Shown here: positions 39,927 through 48,896 of the stretch, one piece after another
Layout of the letters: every line of letters starts with the position of its first letter
How positions within the stretch are numbered: the stretch's first letter is position 1
Assembly: GCA_964501315.1 (NCBI GenBank)
Contig: CAZCSO010000002.1
Location: 62,001 to 126,000 of the forward strand
DNA: 64,000 bases
Source of the DNA: UBA5603 sp964501315
GTDB lineage: Bacteria; Bacillota_I; Bacilli_A; Izemoplasmatales; Hujiaoplasmataceae
Reading direction: 5' to 3'
Made by a program: the position numbers and the translations under genes
The notes under the pieces: generated by a model
What the model was told of the DNA's origin: nothing
Seen by the model: only the letters and a program-made list of their open reading frames with translations
The model's database searches: none

Positions 39927-41156
39927 ATGAATTTAATAGGTTTATTATATGCGGGTATCTTAATTGTTACCGGACTTCTTTTTGGCAAGATTGCCAAATA
40001 CGCCAAGCTTCCGAACGTAACGGGATACCTTGTTGGAGGTCTGCTCATAGGACCTTCTTTACTGGGCATCATATCGAGTGAAGCCATTGAAACGATGACA
40101 ATCGTATCGAATGTTGCTTTAGGATTTATCGCTTTTTCGATTGGGAATGAGCTTAAATTATCCTATTTTAAAGAAGTTGGAACAAGACCGATTGTTATTG
40201 CAGTGTTAGAAGCCCTATTCGGTGTCTTATTTGTGTTCGTTGCTGTGTTGCTTTACTTCTTGATTACACGTCAATTTACCATTGATAACATTCGTTTCTC
40301 ATTGGTACTTGCGGCTATTGCGGCTGCAACTGCCCCTGCGGCTACCTTTATGGTTGTTAAACAATACAAAGCAAAAGGTGAGCTGACGAATACGTTATTG
40401 TCAGTTGTTGCACTTGATGACTCTGTAGCCATCATGTTATTTGGGATTTTTGTTGCCGTAGCGAATATTTTGGGAAAAGGATCTGGGACGGATACACCCA
40501 TTATTCTACAAATATTGGCTCCGTTCTGGGAGATTATCTTATCGCTTGGAATCGGTGGAATATTTGGAATTATCGTCACCTTTGCGGTCATGTGGTTTAC
40601 AGGACGTGGCAATCGTATTAGCGTTATTATTGCGGCTGTTTTCTTAACCATATTTCTTGCCGATTACTTGGGAGGATCATCGATTTTGGCCTGCATGGCA
40701 TTAGGCGGTGTCTTTGCAAACACCTCTAAGAAATACGATGAAGTGTCTTCGCTGACCAACTTCATTACCCCACCGATTTTCATCATGTTCTTTGTGATGA
40801 GCGGAGCGGAATTGAACTTATCGGTTCTCGTTAGCGTTGGCATCATCGGTTTAATCTACATCATAACCCGTGTTGGCGGAAAGATATTTGGTTCTTGGTT
40901 AGGCGCTACTGTAACGCATGCCGATCCAAAAATCAAAAAGTACTTAGGGTATGCATTGATTCCTCAAGCTGGGGTTGCCATTGGGTTGAGTCTTGTCGCG
41001 ACACAAGTCTTGAATCCAGAGATGGGCTCGCAAATTCGGACCATTATTTTGTGCGGTACGCTTATCTATGAATTATTAGGCCCGCTCATTACGAAAAAAG
41101 CGCTTCAAGCTTCGGGTGAGATTATCATCGAAAAGAAACACAAACAAACCGTTTAG
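39927..41156 (+). CDS. CPA2-family cation:proton antiporter
   Basis: 409 residues, about 12-13 helices. KefB/NapA-like features: GYLVGGLLIGPSLLG at helix 2, FSIGNELKLSYF, and the paired acids ALDDSVAI in the ion-binding helix (ND/DD motif, DD indicating electrogenic Na+/H+ or K+/H+ exchange). It lacks the RCK/TrkA-N domain found at the C-terminus of Kef proteins, which may be why a separate PII-like regulator precedes it. Start ATG 39927 with AAGGTG upstream. Confidence 0.85.
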   Translation: MNLIGLLYAGILIVTGLLFGKIAKYAKLPNVTGYLVGGLLIGPSLLGIISSEAIETMTIVSNVALGFIAFSIGNELKLSYFKEVGTRPIVIAVLEALFGVLFVFVAVLLYFLITRQFTIDNIRFSLVLAAIAAATAPAATFMVVKQYKAKGELTNTLLSVVALDDSVAIMLFGIFVAVANILGKGSGTDTPIILQILAPFWEIILSLGIGGIFGIIVTFAVMWFTGRGNRISVIIAAVFLTIFLADYLGGSSILACMALGGVFANTSKKYDEVSSLTNFITPPIFIMFFVMSGAELNLSVLVSVGIIGLIYIITRVGGKIFGSWLGATVTHADPKIKKYLGYALIPQAGVAIGLSLVATQVLNPEMGSQIRTIILCGTLIYELLGPLITKKALQASGEIIIEKKHKQTV

Positions 41157-41157
41157 T

Positions 41158-41185
41158 AAAGCCGTTTTACGGCTTTTCTTTTTTC
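41158..41185 (+). terminator. Terminator of the antiporter operon
   Basis: Eight-bp stem AAAGCCGT/ACGGCTTT, TTT loop, followed by TCTTTTTT. Confidence 0.88.
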
Positions 41186-41190
41186 ATCAA

Positions 41191-41219
41191 TTGATAGATA
41201 GCATGAGATATGGTAAAAT
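41191..41219 (+). promoter_or_regulatory. Promoter of the GH17-rimM-trmD operon
   Basis: TTGATA (41191-41196), 17-base spacer ending in TGG, TAAAAT (41214-41219). Confidence 0.65.
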
Positions 41220-41243
41220 AGTGACAACTAGGAGGATTTAGAA

Positions 41244-42149
41244 ATGCTTAAATATGGTAAAGGTGTTTGTTATTCTGGGTATCGGGAAAATCAAAGTCCC
41301 CGCGACCGTGTTTACCCCTCATACGATGAGGTTTTAGAAGATTTAAAGATACTAGAGGGTCAATTTGATTATTTACGTATGTATGACCCATACGACCATG
41401 CAAAAACCGTATTACGCGTGATTAAAGACAATAACTTATCGTTTAAAGTCATGTTGGGTGTTGAACCAAGAGGCGAAATCTCGAATCCAAATTGCCCATG
41501 GGGCGGCTTGCACAGCGATGAAGAGATTAAAATCAATCGTACGCAAAATTATCGACAATTAGATTTGTTGGCCGATTTGGCTAACGAATATAAGGGCATT
41601 GTATTAGCGGTCTCCGTCGGTAATGAAAATACCTCAGAATGGCATCATAATTTAATGCCAGCAGAGGTGTTGGCGGACCATGTTCGTTATATCAAGAAAA
41701 AAGTATCGGTTCCCGTAACATTTTGTGAAGGTACCTACTCATGGATTCATCATTGCAAACCGATTGCTGCTGAAGTCGATTTCATCAGCATTCATTCGTA
41801 TCCATTATGGTTGAGAACACCTTTGAAAAAAGCATTGGAATTAAACCAAAAAGATTATTTGGACACACAAAAAGCGTATCCGGGAAAACAAATCATTTTC
41901 ACCGAATTCGGTTGGGCTACGTCTTCTACTGGACAAATGATTGAAGAAGATACCAACGAAAAAGCGCAAGAAATCTATTTAACGGCCGTAGATCAATGGG
42001 CTGAAAAAAACCAAATTACGATGTTTGTTTTCGAAGCGTTTGACGAACCTTGGAAAGGCGGAAACAATCCGTTAGAACCTGAGAAACATTGGGGAATCTA
42101 TTCGGTAGACCGCACGCCTAAGTTGTACTATAAAAAGAGGAATATGTAA
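41244..42149 (+). CDS. Glycoside hydrolase family 17-like (beta-1,3-glucanase-type) protein
   Basis: 301-residue single TIM barrel without signal peptide. Catalytic pair: E128 in VSVGNEN (acid/base) and E221 in IIFTEFGWAT (nucleophile), the GH17 pattern. GKGVCYSGYRENQSP and FDYLRMYDPYDHA are as in bacterial/fungal Scw11-type proteins. It probably splits beta-1,3-glucan fragments (laminarin-like) inside the cell. Its stop overlaps the rimM start by 1 bp (TAATG), an unusual partner for ribosome and tRNA genes. GGAGGATTT precedes ATG 41244. Confidence 0.82.
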   Translation: MLKYGKGVCYSGYRENQSPRDRVYPSYDEVLEDLKILEGQFDYLRMYDPYDHAKTVLRVIKDNNLSFKVMLGVEPRGEISNPNCPWGGLHSDEEIKINRTQNYRQLDLLADLANEYKGIVLAVSVGNENTSEWHHNLMPAEVLADHVRYIKKKVSVPVTFCEGTYSWIHHCKPIAAEVDFISIHSYPLWLRTPLKKALELNQKDYLDTQKAYPGKQIIFTEFGWATSSTGQMIEEDTNEKAQEIYLTAVDQWAEKNQITMFVFEAFDEPWKGGNNPLEPEKHWGIYSVDRTPKLYYKKRNM

Positions 42150-42658
42150 TGAAAGATGGCTTAATCCATATTGGTAAAATCGTTAATACACACGGATTAA
42201 AAGGCGAAGTCAAAGTCAAGAGTTTCACGGATTTCAAATCCCAACGATATTCAAAGACCAATGACACTTATATCTTTTTTCAAGAAGCCTATTATCCGGT
42301 CCGAATTAAATCATTTCGAACCCATCAAGGGTTCGATTATTTGGTGTTTATGAATCATGAAGACATCAATTTGGTCGAACGCTTCAAAGGGTGTGATTTA
42401 TTTGCGGAAAACACGACGCCTACTGGATTAAAAGCCAATGAATATTTACCTAGCGATCTAATTGGACTTTCCGTTAGCCAAGGAGAAAACTTGGTTGGTA
42501 CGGTCTGTGACATTCGAACCTACCCTCAAGGGGATTATCTTGAGGTGGTGGATAATAACAATAAGAAGTCTTTGATTCCTTTTCGGAATCCCTTTATTAT
42601 CTCCGTCAATCTTGATGATAAAACCATTCACATCGTCGAAATGGAGGGTCTTGTATGA
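42149..42658 (+). CDS. rimM: Ribosome maturation factor RimM
   Basis: 169 residues. RimM binds S19 and assists 30S head assembly. The N-terminal domain has GKIVNTHGLKGEVKVKSFTD and the PRC-barrel domain (from about 95) has YLPSDLIGLSV and LIPFRNPFIISVNLDDKTI. It is directly coupled to trmD by 4 bp, the usual order. rpsP, normally just before it, is absent here and a glycosidase stands in that place. Confidence 0.95.
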   Translation: MKDGLIHIGKIVNTHGLKGEVKVKSFTDFKSQRYSKTNDTYIFFQEAYYPVRIKSFRTHQGFDYLVFMNHEDINLVERFKGCDLFAENTTPTGLKANEYLPSDLIGLSVSQGENLVGTVCDIRTYPQGDYLEVVDNNNKKSLIPFRNPFIISVNLDDKTIHIVEMEGLV

Positions 42659-43341
42659 AAATAACGATATTGACCATTTTCCCTGAGATGTTTGACGGTG
42701 TTTTTACCGAATCAATTCTTAAACGCGCTCAAGGATTGGGAATTGTTGATATCCAGTTCGTGAATTTTCGAGAATTCTCGACGAATAAGCACCATCGTGT
42801 CGACGATTATTCTTTTGGCGGTGGACCGGGATTGGTTTTGGCTGCAGAACCCATCTATCGAGCATTACAGTCCATTCCGGATCAAGCTAGCGCACTCAAG
42901 ATTTTGATGACTCCACAAGGCGAACCGTATACACAGTCCTTAGCGAATGAACTTTCAACCTTTGAACACATCATTATTATTTGCGGACATTATGAAGGAT
43001 TTGACGAACGCATATTATCATTCGTCGATCGAGAAATCTCGATTGGTGACTATGTGTTGACCGGTGGTGAAATTGGCGCAATGGTCCTTGTCGATAGCAT
43101 CACGCGCTTACTTCCAGGTGTATTGAGCAGTCAAGAGAGTTATGAACAGGACTCGTTTTATAATGGCATGTTGGAGTATCCTCAATACACGCGTCCTCAG
43201 GAATTTATGGGGATGAAAGTACCGGATGTTTTGTTAAATGGAAATCATGCAGAAATCGAGAAATGGCGAAAAGAACAGTCTTGGAAACGGACTCTAGAAC
43301 GACGCCCGGACTTGATTAAAAAACGAGATAAAAAAGATTGA
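42655..43341 (+). CDS. trmD: TrmD, tRNA (guanine-37-N1)-methyltransferase
   Basis: 228-residue SPOUT enzyme making m1G37, essential for frame maintenance. The trefoil-knot motifs DDYSFGGGPGLVL, LMTPQGEPYTQ, IIICGHYEGFDERI and ISIGDYVLTGGEIGA are all intact. The rplS promoter starts within its last codons. Start ATG overlaps the rimM stop. Confidence 0.98.
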   Translation: MKITILTIFPEMFDGVFTESILKRAQGLGIVDIQFVNFREFSTNKHHRVDDYSFGGGPGLVLAAEPIYRALQSIPDQASALKILMTPQGEPYTQSLANELSTFEHIIIICGHYEGFDERILSFVDREISIGDYVLTGGEIGAMVLVDSITRLLPGVLSSQESYEQDSFYNGMLEYPQYTRPQEFMGMKVPDVLLNGNHAEIEKWRKEQSWKRTLERRPDLIKKRDKKD

Positions 43342-43366
43342 TTTAACCTGCATTCTATGATATAAT
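43338..43366 (+). promoter_or_regulatory. rplS promoter inside the end of trmD
   Basis: TTGATT (43338-43343), 17-base spacer, TGATATAAT with TATAAT at 43361-43366. Strong, fitting a ribosomal protein gene. Confidence 0.8.
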
Positions 43367-43450
43367 ACAAAACGCTGTAAGAACCTATCTGTTATTCCGC
43401 TAAACGTGATTTATGAGTAATGGAGTTATTATGTTAAGGAGTTGATCACT
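43367..43450 (+). promoter_or_regulatory. rplS 5' leader, possible L19 autoregulatory leader
   Basis: An 84-base untranslated region with short complementary segments such as ATTCC and GGAGT flanking a loop, ahead of AAGGAG. Firmicutes rplS genes often carry an L19 leader RNA; I cannot confirm the consensus by eye. Confidence 0.4.
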
Positions 43451-43798
43451 ATGTCGCAGCAATTAATCGATCAAGTAACACAAGAATTTATCAAGAATGA
43501 CATCCCCCAATTTCGTCCGGGAGACAATGTCAGAGTATCGGTAAAGATCAAAGAAGGAAACCGTGAACGGATTCAAGCATTCGAAGGTCTTTGCATTAAA
43601 CGACAAGGCGGAGGCGTAAGCGAAACATTTACCGTCAGAAAGATGTCCTATGGTATTGGTGTTGAACGTACCTTTCCATTGCATTCTCCTCTGATTGAAA
43701 AAATTGAAGTCGTACGCTTTGGTAAAGTTCGTCGTGCTCATCTTGGTTACATTCGTGGGTTATCTGCTAAAGCCGCACGTATCAAAGAAAGACGCTAG
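43451..43798 (+). CDS. rplS: 50S ribosomal protein L19
   Basis: 115 residues; contacts the 30S at an intersubunit bridge. Motifs IPQFRPGDNVRVSVKIKEGNRERIQAFEG, GVSETFTVRK, GVGVERTFPLHSP and RRAHLGYIRGLSAKAARIKERR match L19 closely. ATG 43451 with AAGGAGTTG upstream is used, not ATC/ATG codons just before. Own promoter and terminator. Confidence 0.98.
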   Translation: MSQQLIDQVTQEFIKNDIPQFRPGDNVRVSVKIKEGNRERIQAFEGLCIKRQGGGVSETFTVRKMSYGIGVERTFPLHSPLIEKIEVVRFGKVRRAHLGYIRGLSAKAARIKERR

Positions 43799-43802
43799 TT
43801 TT

Positions 43803-43832
43803 AAAAAAGACAATCTTCGGATTGTCTTTTTT
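43803..43832 (+). terminator. rplS terminator
   Basis: Stem AAAAAAGACAATC/GATTGTCTTTTTT with a stable TTCG tetraloop and T-run. Confidence 0.93.
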
Positions 43833-43878
43833 CATTCTTTCACGTTATGAAAATTTTTCATAAAATGTTTCAAAACCA

Positions 43879-43907
43879 TTGAAAGACTTACCAATAAATG
43901 ATAGAAT
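43879..43907 (+). promoter_or_regulatory. Promoter of the CcpA-like gene
   Basis: TTGAAA (43879-43884), 17-base spacer, TAGAAT (43902-43907). Confidence 0.65.
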
Positions 43908-43959
43908 ATCGTAAAGATAGACATATCTTTGCGTTTTTAGAAAGGATTGGGATTGAATT

Positions 43960-44964
43960 ATGAATAAAGCCACCATTTATAATGTCGCGTACGCTGCTAA
44001 TGTTTCATTGGCTACCGTTTCTCGTACATTGAATAATCCCCAGAAAGTCAAACCTGAGACTCGTGATCGTGTCTTGAGAGTGATTAAAGAACTGGGTTAC
44101 AAACCCAATGCTTTTGCAAAGGGTTTGGCTTCAAAAAAATCGACAACCGTTGCGGTATTAGTACCGGATATGTCTCGTGCTTCTGTAGCCGAAATGTTGA
44201 ATGGCATCGCCGCAGTATCTCATAAGTATTCGTATTCCTTATTGGTGTTTGTCATGAATGACGATAACCAAGAAGAAGCCGAAATCTTAAAAGACGTTGT
44301 TGCAAGCCAAGTAGATGGTATTCTTTATCTTAACGATGAAATCAATGAAAACCAATATTCCATGTTAAATGTCATTCAAGACGAATACAAAGTGCCAATC
44401 GTATTGGCCAATACGCTCTATCCGTATGACAACAAACTTGTAACGGTCTGCATTGACTACTTTAAGGCTGCTTATGAATTGACTACGCATTTAATCAATG
44501 AAGGACGTAAGAATATATTCCTTTTAACGACCGCTCGCAAATACATGGTCAATGATTTAAAAGAAGAAGGCTATCTGAAAGCGATGAAGGAAGCGCATCT
44601 TTCGCCGAACATTGTACGAACCAGCGGCGATATCGCTGTCAACACCGTTCACTTCAACGAACTGTTTAAAGAAAAAACATTGGTGGATGGCGTTATTGCG
44701 GTCCGTGATTCCATTGCGGTTTCCTTCATTAACAGTATGATAGAAAAAGGAAGAAAAATTCCTGAAGACATCAGCGTTTATGGGTTCCAAAACACCAAGT
44801 ACGCATCGTTATCACGCCCGAAATTATCGTGTGTCGATATCCCGGTAGCGGAAATTGGACAAAAGGCCATGGAATTGTTAAAACGAGAAATTGACGGAGA
44901 AGTCAACGAAATCAAGTTTAATGTTTTACCGCATAATATTGTCAAACGTCAATCCTCAAAATAA
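43960..44964 (+). CDS. ccpA: LacI/GalR-family regulator, CcpA-like
   Basis: 334 residues. The N-terminal helix-turn-helix and hinge helix (ATIYNVAYAANVSLATVSRTLNNPQKVKPETRDRV, then GYKPNAFAKGLASKKSTTV) follow CcpA closely, including the LASKK hinge. The effector domain contains VDGILYL and DGVIAVRDSIAVSF. CcpA acts with HPr-Ser-P at cre sites to control carbon use, and a cre-like site is upstream of the sugar transporter here. Position next to tyrS also recalls Bacillus. It could instead be a specific sugar regulator, since no HPr contact can be verified. An AAAGGA site precedes the ATG. No terminator separates it from the tyrS leader. Confidence 0.7.
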   Translation: MNKATIYNVAYAANVSLATVSRTLNNPQKVKPETRDRVLRVIKELGYKPNAFAKGLASKKSTTVAVLVPDMSRASVAEMLNGIAAVSHKYSYSLLVFVMNDDNQEEAEILKDVVASQVDGILYLNDEINENQYSMLNVIQDEYKVPIVLANTLYPYDNKLVTVCIDYFKAAYELTTHLINEGRKNIFLLTTARKYMVNDLKEEGYLKAMKEAHLSPNIVRTSGDIAVNTVHFNELFKEKTLVDGVIAVRDSIAVSFINSMIEKGRKIPEDISVYGFQNTKYASLSRPKLSCVDIPVAEIGQKAMELLKREIDGEVNEIKFNVLPHNIVKRQSSK

Positions 44965-44965
44965 A

Positions 44966-45178
44966 ACGATGAAGAAGAGCAGTAGTAATTGGATTTTGAT
45001 CCGTAGAGATTCGGTGGTGGGTGAAAACCGAAACAAAACCAATTACGAATTACACTTTGGAGTTTCTGCGTTGCAGACGGTAAATCCGTTATCTTTTCAA
45101 GTGCGCTTTAAGCGAATAAAGGTGGTACCACGGTTAAATTAATCGTCCTTATTTAAGGGCGATTTTTATTTTTTTATA
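44966..45178 (+). promoter_or_regulatory. T-box leader (Tyr) of tyrS
   Basis: A tRNA-sensing leader. The T-box AAAGGTGGTACCACGG (45118-45133) is canonical. A terminator stem ATCGTCCTT/AAGGGCGAT (45142-45163) and T-run follow. In stem I, AATTGG (near 44997) pairs with CCAATT (near 45040), and TAC tyrosine codons follow on the 3' side as specifier candidates. It begins at the ccpA-like stop with no clear promoter of its own, so transcription may come from upstream. Confidence 0.92.
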
Positions 45179-45193
45179 GAAAGAAGGATGCTT

Positions 45194-46432
45194 ATGAAAC
45201 TATTTGATGAATTAAAATTTAGAGGGTTGGTCTATGCCATGACCGATCCCCAGATTGAAAAAGTTTTAAACGAAGAAAGTGTGACATTTTACTTGGGCGC
45301 TGATCCGACGGCCGATAGTCTCCATGTTGGGCATTTACTTGCTTACTTGGTTGCGAAACGACTCGCCGATGCGGGACACAAACCCATTTTGGTTATTGGC
45401 GGAGGAACGGGGTTGATCGGAGATCCTAGTTTTAAGAATACGGAACGGCCGTTATTGACCATCGAAACATCGTTAAAGAATGCTGAAGGCATTAGCAAAC
45501 AAGCACGACACATATTGCCAAATGCCATGGTCGTGAATAACTATGATTGGTTATCGTCTTTGAATGCCATCGAATTTTTACGCGATATAGGCAAGAATTT
45601 TAACGTTTCGTACATGATGAGTAAAGATTCTGTCAAATCCAGAATCGAAAACGGTATTTCATTTACAGAGTTTTCTTATCAAATTATCCAAGCTTGGGAT
45701 TTCGAACATCTCTTTAAGAACCATCAATGTGTTCTTCAAATAGGCGGACAGGATCAATGGGGGAATATCACTTCAGGATTGGAGCTAATCCGGAAAGTAC
45801 ACGGTATTGAATCAAAAGCGTATGGGTTTACCTTCCCGTTGGTGACCAAAGCCGATGGAACGAAGTTCGGAAAAACGGAATCAGGAGCGGTTTGGCTCGA
45901 CAAGGACAAAACGTCACCGTATGAATTTTATCAATATTGGATCAATACCAGTGATGACGACGTCGTAATGAGACTCAAACAATTCACGTTCTTATCCGTT
46001 GAAGCCATCGAATCACTTGAGAACGAAGTGAAACAATCACCAGAAAAACGTACTGCCCAAAAAGCCTTAGCAACAGAATTGACCAAACTGGTTCATGGTG
46101 AAGAAGCGCTTAAGGAAGCAGAAAAAATTTCGGAAGCTTTATTTTCCGGTGATCTAGAATCATTGACAGCCCACGAAATTGAAATGGGATTTAAAGATCT
46201 TTTGGGATTCGAAACCGAAAGTGACCTTGCCTTGATGGATGCGCTGTTGAACACGAATATTGCACAATCCAAGCGCGAAGCAAGAGAACTCATATCAAGC
46301 GGAGCCATCAGCGTCAATGGGAAGAAGTTGACGAATCTAGATTCAATTGTGTCGAAAAAAGATGCTATTGAAGGCGTCTACAGCATTTTACGCAAGGGAA
46401 AGAAGAAATACGTTATCATCAAACACAAATAA
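45194..46432 (+). CDS. tyrS: Tyrosyl-tRNA synthetase
   Basis: 412-residue class I synthetase charging tRNA-Tyr. The HIGH motif is HVGH (44-47) and the KMSKS motif is KFGKT in TKADGTKFGKTESG. The C-terminal S4 domain (about 345-412, SKREARELISSGAISVNGKKL) binds the tRNA anticodon/variable arm. ATG 45194 has AGAAGG 6 bases before; an ATG 6 bases upstream would be too close to that site. Regulated by the T-box leader. Confidence 0.97.
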   Translation: MKLFDELKFRGLVYAMTDPQIEKVLNEESVTFYLGADPTADSLHVGHLLAYLVAKRLADAGHKPILVIGGGTGLIGDPSFKNTERPLLTIETSLKNAEGISKQARHILPNAMVVNNYDWLSSLNAIEFLRDIGKNFNVSYMMSKDSVKSRIENGISFTEFSYQIIQAWDFEHLFKNHQCVLQIGGQDQWGNITSGLELIRKVHGIESKAYGFTFPLVTKADGTKFGKTESGAVWLDKDKTSPYEFYQYWINTSDDDVVMRLKQFTFLSVEAIESLENEVKQSPEKRTAQKALATELTKLVHGEEALKEAEKISEALFSGDLESLTAHEIEMGFKDLLGFETESDLALMDALLNTNIAQSKREARELISSGAISVNGKKLTNLDSIVSKKDAIEGVYSILRKGKKKYVIIKHK

Positions 46433-46475
46433 AATAAAGGTTAATCACCCGAAAAGGGTTGATTAACCTTTATTT
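46433..46475. terminator. Bidirectional terminator between tyrS and the metal ATPase
   Basis: Long stem (46433-46450 with 46456-46474, one bulge) and GAAAA loop, A/T-rich ends on both strands; it overlaps the ATPase stop codon. Confidence 0.8.
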
Positions 46476-48620
46476 ATTATGACGTTCAATGGATCGATGG
46501 ATTTTGGTTTCGCTAAACTTTAAGTAGATAATTCGTAATGCGTTAAGTACACACAATAAGGTTACCCCAACATCTGCAAAGATGGATAGCCACATCCACA
46601 TGAATCCAAGTCCTGATAAAATTAGGAAAGCTAATTTGACGCCCATTGAAAATACAATGTTTTGAATGGCGATAGAACGGGTTGTTTTTGCGATATAGAT
46701 GGCTTTCTCCAATAATTGGATATCGTCTTTTATCATGATGATATCCGCAACTTCGATGGCTAAATCGGAGGCAGAACCCATCGATACGCCAATATCGGCA
46801 TTTTTCAATAAAGGAGCGTCGTTGATTCCGTCGCCAACATACAAACTGACTGAATGGGTACGAATGGCGTTAAACTTTTCAAGTTTTTGTTCTGGCAATA
46901 ATTCCGAGTAATATTCGATACCACCCAATTTGAATGCGATGTCACGGGCTGAATTTTCGTTATCACCTGTCAGCATAACCGTATCGTACGACTTGGTCAG
47001 TCGACGAACGACCTCCATGGACGTTTCTTTGAGTTCATCTTTGGTAATCACATAGCCGATAAAGGATTTGGATTTGGCGATAAAGGTATAGCTTCCGACG
47101 GGCATTTTTTCCAAATTGACGGAAACTCCATAACTTTCTAAGAATCGACGTGAACCGGCTAACACTTCTTGCCCATTCATCATACCAGAAATTCCATAGC
47201 CAGGGATTTCACGAATATCGGTAACGTCGTAGGTATCGCCTTGATAGTAATTGACGATGGCTTCCGCAATGGGATGGTTTGAATATTTTTCGATGGAAGC
47301 AGCTAATTTTAACGTTTCATCATTGGTATATTCTTGAACGAAAAATGCTCCATAAGTGAGTGTTCCGGTTTTATCCAAAGCAATTGTTTTAACATCGGTG
47401 AGCGCGTGCAGGAAGGTAGATCCTTTAAATAATATCCCATTTTTCGCTGCACTGCCAATTCCTGCATAATAAGAAAGCGGAACCGACAAAACTAATGAAC
47501 ACGGACAAGAAATAACCAAGAAGATTGCTGCTCGGTAAACATATCCATAATCGCCTAATACATGGGTTGGATCAAAGATTACGCCATACAAAATTAACAA
47601 CGCAGCCAACGCTACGACAATCGGAGTATAGATTCTTGAAAATCGAGTAATAAACATCTCGGTTTTTGACTTTGCATTTGTAGAATTTTCAATGAGATCG
47701 ATGATCTTTGCCATCGTTGAATCTTGATATTCTTTCTCAGCACGAACATGAATGACGTCGCCGACGCAGATGTTTCCTGAGAGCACCTTTGTACCCACAT
47801 CAGCTCGAAGCAACTTCGATTCGCCGGTCAAACTGGACGTATTTAAACTGGTAGAACCATAGACAATTTCACCGTCAACGGGGATTCGTTCACCGTTCTT
47901 GACGACGAGGATATCACCAATTTTGATTTGCATGGGGTCTTTAATGATAAGTTTGTCATTAATTAAGACATTGGCGTATTCAATTTTGATTCCCATGAGG
48001 GCGTTGATTTCGTTTTTCGAACGCGTTACTGCATTGGATTGAAGATGTTCACCGATGGAATAAAGGATAATAACAGCGATACTTTCTTCGTATTTGCCAA
48101 GGAACATCGCTGCGAAAGTTGCAATAATCATTAAGGTGTTTTCATTGAAAAAATTGAACTTACGAATGCTTTTTACCAGTAAAATCATTAACCGCGAGAC
48201 CAATAAAATGTAACCAACCCAATACATGAGTGCGATGGCCCATTCGGGCAAAAAGAGTTCATAATGCGTGTCAAAGATTAGGTTGAATAATTGAGGAATA
48301 CGATAAATTGAGAAGGTTAAAAAGATGATAATCATTCCCGATAAGACAAAGAAATAATCACGGAAAAAATTACGTTTCTTTTCGAGTTTATCGGTTCCAT
48401 AATAATAGGTTTCAATGTTATCTTCAAGCATATCAACGATGCTTTTAATTTCTTTAAGCGCGATGGTTTCATCATAATCATCTTTAAAATCAACCAGCAA
48501 AATCTGGTTGGTATAATTGAATGATGCACTATTTACATACGGAAGACGAGCTGTTCGAATCTCTACTTTATTAATACACGTCGCACAGGTTAAGTTTTTC
48601 ATAACAATTTTGCGTACCAT
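46470..48620 (-). CDS. Heavy-metal-translocating P1B-type ATPase (Zn/Cd/Pb-like)
   Basis: 716-residue metal-export ATPase. An N-terminal HMA domain with C12-A-T-C15 is followed by eight helices, the CPC motif (C372-P-C374-S) in the sixth transmembrane region, D416 in DKTGTLT as phosphorylation site, NHPIAEA (HP locus) and GDGINDAPL. The CPCS-L-V-L-S-V-P and SYYAGIGSAAKNGILFKG context resembles ZntA/CadA more than CopA. TAGGAG precedes ATG 48620. It exports a divalent metal. Expression is likely controlled by a metal-responsive repressor at the palindrome upstream; that repressor is not in the window. Confidence 0.9.
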   Translation of the reverse strand: MVRKIVMKNLTCATCINKVEIRTARLPYVNSASFNYTNQILLVDFKDDYDETIALKEIKSIVDMLEDNIETYYYGTDKLEKKRNFFRDYFFVLSGMIIIFLTFSIYRIPQLFNLIFDTHYELFLPEWAIALMYWVGYILLVSRLMILLVKSIRKFNFFNENTLMIIATFAAMFLGKYEESIAVIILYSIGEHLQSNAVTRSKNEINALMGIKIEYANVLINDKLIIKDPMQIKIGDILVVKNGERIPVDGEIVYGSTSLNTSSLTGESKLLRADVGTKVLSGNICVGDVIHVRAEKEYQDSTMAKIIDLIENSTNAKSKTEMFITRFSRIYTPIVVALAALLILYGVIFDPTHVLGDYGYVYRAAIFLVISCPCSLVLSVPLSYYAGIGSAAKNGILFKGSTFLHALTDVKTIALDKTGTLTYGAFFVQEYTNDETLKLAASIEKYSNHPIAEAIVNYYQGDTYDVTDIREIPGYGISGMMNGQEVLAGSRRFLESYGVSVNLEKMPVGSYTFIAKSKSFIGYVITKDELKETSMEVVRRLTKSYDTVMLTGDNENSARDIAFKLGGIEYYSELLPEQKLEKFNAIRTHSVSLYVGDGINDAPLLKNADIGVSMGSASDLAIEVADIIMIKDDIQLLEKAIYIAKTTRSIAIQNIVFSMGVKLAFLILSGLGFMWMWLSIFADVGVTLLCVLNALRIIYLKFSETKIHRSIERHNK

Positions 48621-48660
48621 ATTCGCTCCTAAGGTGTATCGTTAACATGCAAGGCATGAT

Positions 48661-48710
48661 TATTATAGTTTTACTATAATATATTATACGTGATTTTTTC
48701 TATTTGTCAA
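48661..48710 (-). promoter_or_regulatory. Near-consensus promoter with a palindromic operator (metal ATPase)
   Basis: Minus strand: TTGACA (48710-48705), 16-base spacer, TATAAT (48688-48683). Directly downstream, over the presumed start site, is a 21-base palindrome, TATTATAGT-TTT-ACTATAATA (48661-48681), perfect 9-base arms. The arrangement is that of a repressor site that masks a strong promoter until metal arrives. Confidence 0.8.
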
Positions 48711-48834
48711 TTTTACTCAAATTTACGCGTACTATTTGACATTTGAATATGCCATTATAAATGGCTTTTTTATAAAGTGAATGGAATCCATTAGGAGATT
48801 AAAAAATAATTTTGACAAAAATCATAAATGCTAT

Positions 48835-48862
48835 TTTGAGTTTATTTATCGTGTGCTATACT
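48835..48862 (+). promoter_or_regulatory. Candidate promoter of the CotH-family gene
   Basis: TTTGAG (48835-48840), 16-base spacer, TATACT (48857-48862) preceded by TGC. Confidence 0.5.
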
Positions 48863-48896
48863 GAGAATAATAATAATGAATCAAAGGAGGAATAAT

